Assembly: GCA_016795155.1 (NCBI GenBank)
Contig: JAEUIE010000050.1
Coordinates: 62,001-126,000 of the forward strand
Length of the DNA stretch: 64,000 nt
Source: Planctomycetia bacterium
Lineage (GTDB): Bacteria > Planctomycetota > Planctomycetia > Gemmatales > HRBIN36
Direction of reading: 5' to 3'
Shown: one piece after another, positions 52,584 through 59,041 of the stretch
How positions within the stretch are numbered: the first letter of the stretch is position 1
Layout of the letters: each line of letters opens with the position of its first letter
Translations under genes and position numbers: made by a program
The notes under the pieces: model-generated
Told to the model about the DNA's origin: nothing
Database searches by the model: none
What the model saw: the letters and a program-made list of their open reading frames with translations, nothing else

Positions 52584-53879
52584 ATGGCCATGATAGAACC
52601 TTTTCGCGGGATTCGCTATAACCTGGGACACGTCGGCACACTCAGTAACGTGGTGGCACCGCCGTATGATGTGATTGATTCATCACTGCAGAATACACTG
52701 TACGACAAGCATCAGCATAACATCATCCGCATCGAACTGAACCGCACCGAACAGAGCGATACTGAAAACGACAAATATCTGCGGGCAGGCAAGCTCTGGA
52801 AACACTGGCAGCTCGAAAACGTGCTCCTTACCGAAGGCCAGCCTGCCATCTATGCTTTGCATCAGCATTACACGGTCGAAGGTGTGCCTTACGTTCGCAA
52901 AGGGTTTTTCGCACGCGTACAGTTGGAGCGATTCGGCGAAGGGAAAATCTATCCACACGAACAGACACTCTCCGGTCCCAAGGAAGACCGTTACCGCCTG
53001 ATGCAGGCAACTCATGCCAACCTCAGTCCGGTGTTTGGATTGTACCCCGATCCTGATCAAAATGTGCAGAACCGAATTGACCGCGTGGTGGAACGAACCC
53101 TGCCGATGGAGGCGACAGATCACCTTGGCGTCACCAGCCAACTCTGGCCTGTGCAGGATGCTCTGGCTATTCGCGACATCGCCGGCTGGATGCACGATAA
53201 GCCGATCTTCATTGCCGATGGCCACCATCGCTATGAAACTGCTATTCGTTATCGTGATGAGCTGATCAAAAAGCAGGGACCGTTGCCTGCGGAACATCCT
53301 GCGAATTTCATCCTGATGGCACTGGTGGGTATGAGTGATCCGGGATTGCTCATACTGCCAACGCATCGCCTGGTGCAGGGCATTCAGGGCCTGCGATCTC
53401 AACAGTTGAAAACGCTTTTGGAACCAGAATTCACAGTCGACATCATCGGCCAGGGTGAATCGGCCGCTCTGGAAACCTGGGAACGGATGCAGATGGATGG
53501 TTCACAAGATGTGCTCGGTTTTGGCACCCAGGCAGATAACACCTGGCTCCTGGCCCATTTCCAGTCAGATGAGTTGATGGCTCAGCTCACACCAAGACAA
53601 AGCGATGCCTGGCGTAGCCTCGCTGTCAGCCGGTTGCATGAAGTGGTGCTCAATCATCTGCTGCAGGATCAAGGCAAACCCGTATGCCAGTATGTGCATC
53701 TTCTGAGCGAAGTGCAGCAGGCTCAGCGTGCCGGTTCGCTCGATCTGGCCTGCCTGGTGCCACCAGCTACCATGCAGCATGTAACCGATATCGCTGGCCA
53801 ACTCGAGAAGATGCCTCCCAAATCCACCTATTTCTATCCTAAACTACTTACAGGTCTGGTGTTTCATTCACTGAAGTAG
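52584..53879 (+). CDS. DUF1015 family protein
   Basis: 431 residues. MIEPFRGIRYNLGHVGTLSNVVAPPYDVID is the family start. HQHYTVEGVPYVRKGFFARV, GKIYPHEQTLSGPKEDRYRLMQ, PIFIADGHHRYETAIRYRDEL and ANFILMALVGMSDPGLLILPTHR are further strong signatures. The function is unknown; the HEQTLSGPKEDR and DGHHRYETA blocks look like an active site. A GGAGG ribosome site is well placed before the ATG. The UDPGP gene follows after nine bases on the same strand. Confidence 0.93.
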   Translation: MAMIEPFRGIRYNLGHVGTLSNVVAPPYDVIDSSLQNTLYDKHQHNIIRIELNRTEQSDTENDKYLRAGKLWKHWQLENVLLTEGQPAIYALHQHYTVEGVPYVRKGFFARVQLERFGEGKIYPHEQTLSGPKEDRYRLMQATHANLSPVFGLYPDPDQNVQNRIDRVVERTLPMEATDHLGVTSQLWPVQDALAIRDIAGWMHDKPIFIADGHHRYETAIRYRDELIKKQGPLPAEHPANFILMALVGMSDPGLLILPTHRLVQGIQGLRSQQLKTLLEPEFTVDIIGQGESAALETWERMQMDGSQDVLGFGTQADNTWLLAHFQSDELMAQLTPRQSDAWRSLAVSRLHEVVLNHLLQDQGKPVCQYVHLLSEVQQAQRAGSLDLACLVPPATMQHVTDIAGQLEKMPPKSTYFYPKLLTGLVFHSLK

Positions 53880-53888
53880 GACGCACAG

Positions 53889-55289
53889 ATGCCTCTCTCC
53901 GATGAACTCAAGCAAAGGCTACAGCAGTCTGGCCAGGGACACATCGTCCACAGGCTCGCGCGTTTGTCGGCGAAGAAACAGCAAAAGCTGATCCATCAAT
54001 TGCAGCAGTTGGATTTGGCCAACATTGCCGAACTGTTTCAACTTTCCAAACGGCAAGCCGATCATCACGATTTTCATCGTTGCCGTGTGCCAGACATCGT
54101 ACGTATGCCGGAAACCGATGAAGAAATCCGAGCATGGAGCAAGGCAGGTGAAGTAGGCGCCCGCGCCATTCGTCAGGGACAACTCGCTGTCATCATGGTC
54201 GCAGGCGGGCAGGGCACTCGCCTGGGGCACGATGGCCCCAAGGGCACGTATCCCATTGGCCCGGTCACCCAGCGCAGCCTGTTTCAGATTCATGCTGAGA
54301 AAGTTCTTGCCCTTGGCCGCAGACACCAGGTCGATATCCCCTTCCTCATCATGACGAGCGAAGAAAACGACCAGACCACCAGGGAGTTCTTTGCACAACA
54401 TCATCACTTTGGTTTGAAGTCGGAGCAAGTGACCTTCTTCGTGCAGGGCATGTTGCCTGCTCTCGATGCATCGACCGGTGAAATGCTCTTGAGTGCCAAA
54501 GATGAGTTAGCCCTCAGTCCCAACGGGCACGGCGGAGTCATCGAAGCGCTCGATGCCGCAGGCTTACTGAACCAGTTGCAGTCGCAAGGCATTAGGCATT
54601 GTTATTACTTTCAGGTCGATAACCCGCTGGTGCAGATTGGCGAAGAACAATTCCTGGGCATGCATCTGAACGCACAGGCCGACATGTCTCTGAAAGTGGT
54701 CGCCAAGCTCAACGCCCAGGAACGCATGGGCAACCTTGTTGAACTCGATGGCAAATACCGCATCGTTGAGTACACCGAACTGCCTGCGGAACTCGCTGAG
54801 CAAACGGATGAGTCAGGCCAACTCCGTTTCTGGGCAGGCAGCCCGGCTATTCACCTGTTTGACCTGTCATTTCTCCAGCGATTGGCCCACGGTGACATCA
54901 CGTTGCCTTACCACCTGGCACGCAAGAGTGTTCCTTATGTGGATGAGCAAGGCACACCGCAAAAGCCATCATCGCCCAATGCCGTGAAATACGAACGCTT
55001 CATTTTCGATGCACTCCCCCTCGCCAACCGCGTGCTGGCGGTGGAAACAACGAGAGCGTTTGAATTTGAGCCACTCAAAAATGCCGAAGGCGACAACTCG
55101 CCCTTCACTGTAAAGCAAGCACTGTCTGATAGATATCAATCCTGGCTGTGCGCATGCGGCATCGAATTGAAAATCGATCATTGGCACGAACTGTCGCCAC
55201 TGGTGATTCTGGATATGAACGACCTGGAACGCTACACGCCGGAAACCATCATTAAATGGCGAAGCGCCCCGCGCCTCAAAAACATTTAG
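53889..55289 (+). CDS. UDPGP-family nucleotidyltransferase (UTP-sugar-1-phosphate uridylyltransferase)
   Basis: 466 residues. The nucleotide-binding loop is VMVAGGQGTRLGHDGPKGTYPIG (residues about 100-122), the same pattern as UDP-N-acetylglucosamine pyrophosphorylase of eukaryotes. Other motifs are FLIMTSEENDQTTREFFAQH, LSPNGHGGVIEAL, YYFQVDNPLVQ with the metal-binding Asp, and YTELPAE. It joins UTP and a sugar-1-phosphate, probably N-acetylglucosamine-1-phosphate, to give the UDP-sugar. It is unlike the bacterial GlmU. The stop codon is the first base of a strong hairpin (55289-55313). Confidence 0.88.
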   Translation: MPLSDELKQRLQQSGQGHIVHRLARLSAKKQQKLIHQLQQLDLANIAELFQLSKRQADHHDFHRCRVPDIVRMPETDEEIRAWSKAGEVGARAIRQGQLAVIMVAGGQGTRLGHDGPKGTYPIGPVTQRSLFQIHAEKVLALGRRHQVDIPFLIMTSEENDQTTREFFAQHHHFGLKSEQVTFFVQGMLPALDASTGEMLLSAKDELALSPNGHGGVIEALDAAGLLNQLQSQGIRHCYYFQVDNPLVQIGEEQFLGMHLNAQADMSLKVVAKLNAQERMGNLVELDGKYRIVEYTELPAELAEQTDESGQLRFWAGSPAIHLFDLSFLQRLAHGDITLPYHLARKSVPYVDEQGTPQKPSSPNAVKYERFIFDALPLANRVLAVETTRAFEFEPLKNAEGDNSPFTVKQALSDRYQSWLCACGIELKIDHWHELSPLVILDMNDLERYTPETIIKWRSAPRLKNI

Positions 55290-55313
55290 CCCCCGGCTCT
55301 TTAAGCCGGGGGC
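55289..55313. repeat. Perfect C/G-rich hairpin touching the stop codon
   Basis: GCCCCCGGCT (55289-55298) pairs over 10 bases with AGCCGGGGGC (55304-55313) around a 5-base loop. The stop codon ends at 55289. No T-run follows, so it is not a standard terminator; it may be a repeat element or an mRNA stabiliser. Confidence 0.7.
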
Positions 55314-55416
55314 CGGTTCGTGCGAAATGTAGAAACCTCATCAACGAATTACCGGCGAAAGTACTTTTTGAACGCGCTCGGCGCTGTCACGATATAATCG
55401 TGACCCACGGCAATCC

Positions 55417-57321
55417 CTACTCATTCGTATTCAACTCCACCGCCTCTTCCCAATGGGCATAGAGCGCGGGAAGGCGACCTTTCGCCTCCTCCAGATCAGC
55501 CATCAACTCTTTCACCTTCATGCCATCCTTGTAGACCTCGGGCTGCACCAGTTGGGCTTCCATGTCCTGTATCTCTGCCTCCAGGCTGGCAATGTCAGCT
55601 TCCAGGTCTGTCGTCTTACGATAAGGAAATTGCCGTTTGCGTTTCACTTTGCCGATGGAGGAACCAGCCGTCGTCACCACTTCCACCGGTTTCTCTTTGC
55701 CTTTGGCTTTGACAGGAACCTGCTGGGCGGCTAACGCCCGGTAGGTATCGTAGTTGCCATAAACTACATGCACTTTGCCATCTTCGAAAACAATCAGCAT
55801 CTGGGCCACGCGATTCAAAAACGTTCGATCATGGCTCACCACAATCACCGTGCCTTCGTACTCCGCCAATGCTTCTTCCAGCGATTCACACGCCCAGATA
55901 TCCAGATGGTTGGTCGGTTCATCGAGCACCAGCACATTGACGTTGAGTGCTGCAATGCGGGCCAGCACCACCCGGCTGCGCTCGCCACCACTCAGGCTGC
56001 CTACCTTGTGGTAAACCATTTCACCAGTCAGTCCGAACCTGGCACAGAAGTCCCGCATCTGCTGCTCGGTGATGGTGGCGTCGCCCGGTGGCCAGACGGC
56101 ACGGATCACCGTCATCTCATCCATCACCGATTCGAGATGCTGGTCGTAGTACCCAACATCCACCTGGTGGCCGAGCTTGATCTCACCGGCATCAGGCTTC
56201 AATTCGCCCAGCATCAGTTTCAGCAGTGTCGATTTGCCACAGCCATTAGGCCCCATGATGCCGAGTCGCTGGCCACGCTGCAGTTGAAAGCTGACATCGT
56301 TCAGCAGCTTTTTATCGCCCAGCGTTTTGCTGATGTGCTCTGCTTCCACGATGATATCGCCAGGCCGCCGCGATGTATTGAACTTCAGGTGTGGGCCGCT
56401 GAACTGCACCGGCTTTTCGACCCGCTCTATCTTGTCGAGCATCTTCATGCGTGACTGGGCCTGCTTGGCCAGTTGCCCGTAACTGGCCCGCCTGATGTAA
56501 TCCTCCTGCTTTTCGATGTTTTCCTTCTGCGCTTCGTAAGTCTTGAGTGCCAGTTCGTACCGTTCCTGCCGCTGGCGAACGTAAGCGCTGTAGTTGCCAG
56601 GGTAACTGGTGATGCCCCGCGGCGACAGTTCGAAAATCGAATTGACGACGTTGTTCAAAAACGTTCGGTCGTGGCTGACAACCAGCATCGCTTCCCGCTG
56701 ACGGCTCAGATAACTTTCCAGCCACTCGGTCGCCTTAATGTCGAGATGATTGCTCGGCTCATCAAGCAGCATAACATCGGGAGCCGAGAGCAACAGCTTG
56801 GCGAGCATCACCCGGCTCTGCTGTCCTCCGCTGAAACTGGTCAGCACGCGGTTGAAATCGGCATCGACAAAGCCCAGGCCGTGGAGCACTTCTTCAACTT
56901 GATGATCTATGGTGTAACCACTGTGCAGCGACAGCCATTCGTTGAGCCGGTCGTACTGTGCGGTCAGCCGTTTGTGTTCCGCTTCACCAGCGCTGGCCAG
57001 TTGCTCACCGATACGGACGAGTTGTTCCTGGGCATCGAGCAGTGACTGCATGGCAGTGCGGGCTTCTTCGATCAGCGTTCGACCTTCGATAATATGATGC
57101 TGCTGAGCCAGGAGAGCCGACCGCGCCCCCGCATGCAGTGTGCATTCGCCCGAATCCGATTCATCCACCCCGGCAAGAATGTGAAGCAGTGTCGATTTAC
57201 CCACGCCATTAGGCCCGACCAGGCCAATGCGGTTTCCCTGGTACAGTTCGAAACTGATCTCGGAAAACAGAGTCCGGCCACCGTAAGCCTTCGACAGATT
57301 ATTGCAACTGAAAACAAGCAT
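55417..57321 (-). CDS. ABC-F family ATPase
   Basis: 634 residues with two ATP-binding cassettes. First: GPNGVGKSTLLHIL, LTSFSGGQQSRVMLAKLLL and VMLLDEPSNHLD. Second: GPNGCGKSTLLKLM, GSLSGGERSRVVLARIA and VLVLDEPTNHLD. There is a linker of about 80 residues rich in Lys, Glu and Gln (the P-site tRNA interaction region), and a C-terminal coiled-coil extension with many Glu and Gln. ABC-F proteins have no membrane domain; they act on ribosomes as translation factors or give antibiotic protection. The subtype cannot be told by eye. A palindrome cluster lies upstream. Confidence 0.93.
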   Translation of the reverse strand: MLVFSCNNLSKAYGGRTLFSEISFELYQGNRIGLVGPNGVGKSTLLHILAGVDESDSGECTLHAGARSALLAQQHHIIEGRTLIEEARTAMQSLLDAQEQLVRIGEQLASAGEAEHKRLTAQYDRLNEWLSLHSGYTIDHQVEEVLHGLGFVDADFNRVLTSFSGGQQSRVMLAKLLLSAPDVMLLDEPSNHLDIKATEWLESYLSRQREAMLVVSHDRTFLNNVVNSIFELSPRGITSYPGNYSAYVRQRQERYELALKTYEAQKENIEKQEDYIRRASYGQLAKQAQSRMKMLDKIERVEKPVQFSGPHLKFNTSRRPGDIIVEAEHISKTLGDKKLLNDVSFQLQRGQRLGIMGPNGCGKSTLLKLMLGELKPDAGEIKLGHQVDVGYYDQHLESVMDEMTVIRAVWPPGDATITEQQMRDFCARFGLTGEMVYHKVGSLSGGERSRVVLARIAALNVNVLVLDEPTNHLDIWACESLEEALAEYEGTVIVVSHDRTFLNRVAQMLIVFEDGKVHVVYGNYDTYRALAAQQVPVKAKGKEKPVEVVTTAGSSIGKVKRKRQFPYRKTTDLEADIASLEAEIQDMEAQLVQPEVYKDGMKVKELMADLEEAKGRLPALYAHWEEAVELNTNE

Positions 57322-57339
57322 CGTGATATGTTATGAAAG

Positions 57340-57501
57340 TAGACGCGGCTTCCAGCCGCGTCAGCGAGAGATGAGCGCCCAAACCCAGTTCCAGCAATGA
57401 ATAATATTCCAGCGATCAGGAAAGCTAAGATCAACGTTGATTGACGCACACCTCAGCAGACGCGGCTGGAAGCCGCGTCTACTATCGCGGCTTTCAGCCG
57501 C
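57340..57501. repeat. Cluster of three GCGGCT palindromes, two in inverted orientation
   Basis: Hairpin 1: GACGCGGCT-TCC-AGCCGCGTC (57342-57362). Hairpin 2: AGACGCGGCT-GGA-AGCCGCGTCT (57458-57480). Hairpin 3: GCGGCT-TTC-AGCCGC (57487-57501). The 23 bases 57340-57362 and 57459-57481 are perfect reverse complements of each other, 96 bases apart. Confidence 0.85.
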
Positions 57502-57506
57502 TTCTA

Positions 57507-58415
57507 CTAGGTTGAGTAAATGAATTTACCAAGAAACAGGGCAGGAATGAGGAATAGCAATACCAGAAGCCCCGGGTAGCCGAGTGGATACGTTGCATGA
57601 ATTGCATTGATAACAACCAAGCCGAGGATGGAATACTTGATACCCAGCCCAATATTTGATGGAATAGGTTTATCCACAGCTCGTATCCAGATTAACGCAG
57701 GCATCAGCAGCAGGAGAATAACCAGATAGTTTGTCACTGGTATATGCGGAGGTATTTCAACAGAATCGAAATAACGGTGATAGAATCCAGCAAGAATGAT
57801 TGTGGAAAAGTAGATCATGAGTAACCCCAATAGCATTCTTTTCCGATGCAACATCTTTGTTTCTTCAAAAGCTATGTAAGTCACGCCAATGATGTAGAGT
57901 GTGTTGACACATGCCGCCGCGTAACACGGGCCGTTTAGATCCGCTACCATAATCGTACCCAGTAGCAGATTGAAACCGCGACACAGGCCCATCACGATAT
58001 GCCCCAACCAGGTGTTCTTAAACAAAAAGTTATAGGCTAAAATCAGCATTGGCAAACCCACCACCGGTGACAGTTGTTGCCACGTGTAGCCAGCAGGCAA
58101 CTGCCAAAAACCGATGACCAAACCAACTGCCATCAGCAACGTGCCTGCAGTGATTGCAGTCGTCTTGCTGATGCGTCCCGAAGGCAATGGCCGGAACGGA
58201 CGTTCCCTGCGGTCTTCTTCGCCATCAGCAACATCGTTCAGGATCATCCCTGCCATGTAATAACAGACAGAGATCAGACACAGCCAGACAATGTTATCAG
58301 GCAAGCCATTCTGCTTGTGTGGCTGAAACAAACTGAGCGCAGCGCCAGCGATGACATCCGCCGGCGCGGTGAAGACATTAGGCAAACGAACCAGTTGGGC
58401 CCAGGCTTTGAGCAT
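57507..58415 (-). CDS. UbiA-superfamily prenyltransferase-like membrane protein (EboC-like)
   Basis: 302 residues with about 8-9 membrane helices. The start LVRLPNVFTAPADVIAGAAL and the diphosphate-binding motif ILNDVADGEEDRRERPFRPLPSGRIS match the UbiA family; the PADVIAG stretch is similar to EboC. The reaction would be transfer of a prenyl group to an acceptor, but neither substrate is known. No other ebo genes lie in this window. The gene follows the RidA-like gene by three bases in the same direction, indicating joint transcription. Confidence 0.85.
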   Translation of the reverse strand: MLKAWAQLVRLPNVFTAPADVIAGAALSLFQPHKQNGLPDNIVWLCLISVCYYMAGMILNDVADGEEDRRERPFRPLPSGRISKTTAITAGTLLMAVGLVIGFWQLPAGYTWQQLSPVVGLPMLILAYNFLFKNTWLGHIVMGLCRGFNLLLGTIMVADLNGPCYAAACVNTLYIIGVTYIAFEETKMLHRKRMLLGLLMIYFSTIILAGFYHRYFDSVEIPPHIPVTNYLVILLLLMPALIWIRAVDKPIPSNIGLGIKYSILGLVVINAIHATYPLGYPGLLVLLFLIPALFLGKFIYST

Positions 58416-58418
58416 CCA

Positions 58419-58880
58419 CTACACCAGCTCAAAAATGGCTTCAATTTCCACTGCAACATTGCTGGGCAAGCTCACCATGCCCACTGCGCTGCGTGCACCC
58501 ACACCTGCATCATCACCGAAGACTTCTTTCATCAATTCACTGTAGCCGTTAATAACCTTCGGGATGTCGTAAAACGTGGATGTAGAGTTGACCATTCCGA
58601 ATGACTTAACCAGCCGCTTGATTTTGTTGAGCGAACCCAGACTGTTCTTGAGTGTAGCCAGGATTGTCAGACCCACTTGCCGGGCTGCCTGCTGTCCCTG
58701 TTCCAGAGTCAGTTCAGCGCCGACTTTGCCTTTGATCAGGCTGCCATCGGCTTGTACAGGCACATGCCCCGAGACGTACAGAATATTTCCAACCTGTACC
58801 GTTGGCTTATACACCGCCATCGGCTTGCCGGTGGGCGGTAATGTCAGATGCAGTTCCTGCAGGCGTTTATCGGCGTCCAT
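58419..58880 (-). CDS. RidA/YjgF family protein (long type)
   Basis: 153 residues from ATG 58880 with GGGAG in front; an in-frame TTG at 58892 is less likely. The single YjgF domain shows ILYVSGHVPVQADGSLIKGKVG, ARQVGLTILATLKNSLGSLNKIKRLVK and ARSAVGMVSLPSNVAVEIEAIFEL. The Arg in ARSAVG may correspond to the catalytic Arg of RidA. RidA proteins hydrolyse reactive enamines/imines formed by PLP enzymes. This longer form with an extra N-terminal segment is a separate subgroup whose activity is less certain. It precedes the UbiA-like gene. Confidence 0.9.
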   Translation of the reverse strand: MDADKRLQELHLTLPPTGKPMAVYKPTVQVGNILYVSGHVPVQADGSLIKGKVGAELTLEQGQQAARQVGLTILATLKNSLGSLNKIKRLVKSFGMVNSTSTFYDIPKVINGYSELMKEVFGDDAGVGARSAVGMVSLPSNVAVEIEAIFELV

Positions 58881-58941
58881 GATGGCTCCCAAAAAAGGAA
58901 TCAGATTATTTCAAAAACACTCGAAATACTCGGCAGTTGTG

Positions 58942-58975
58942 GCACGGTTATGCATGTACTCATGCATGACCCTGC
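58942..58975 (+). repeat. TACT-loop palindromic repeat, copy D
   Basis: GCACGGTTATGCATG and CATGCATGACCCTGC pair over 15 positions with one C/C mismatch and one T-G wobble around the loop TACT (58957-58960). It points toward copy B, which begins 16 bases later on the opposite strand, so the two form a convergent doublet between ridA and purL. Confidence 0.82.
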
Positions 58976-58990
58976 GAAACTACTGAGTCA

Positions 58991-59040
58991 TTGCATATCC
59001 AGCAGGGTCATTCGGAGTACCGAATAACCCTGCCACAGCT
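58991..59040 (-). repeat. TACT-loop palindromic repeat, copy B
   Basis: Reverse-complement copy of 32652-32701 with 47 of 50 identical bases. On the minus strand the core is a 14-bp stem around TACT with one T-G wobble. It starts one base after the purL stop, in sense with purL. The two copies share the long flank AGCTGTGGCAGGGTTATTC. Confidence 0.88.
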
Positions 59041-59041
59041 T

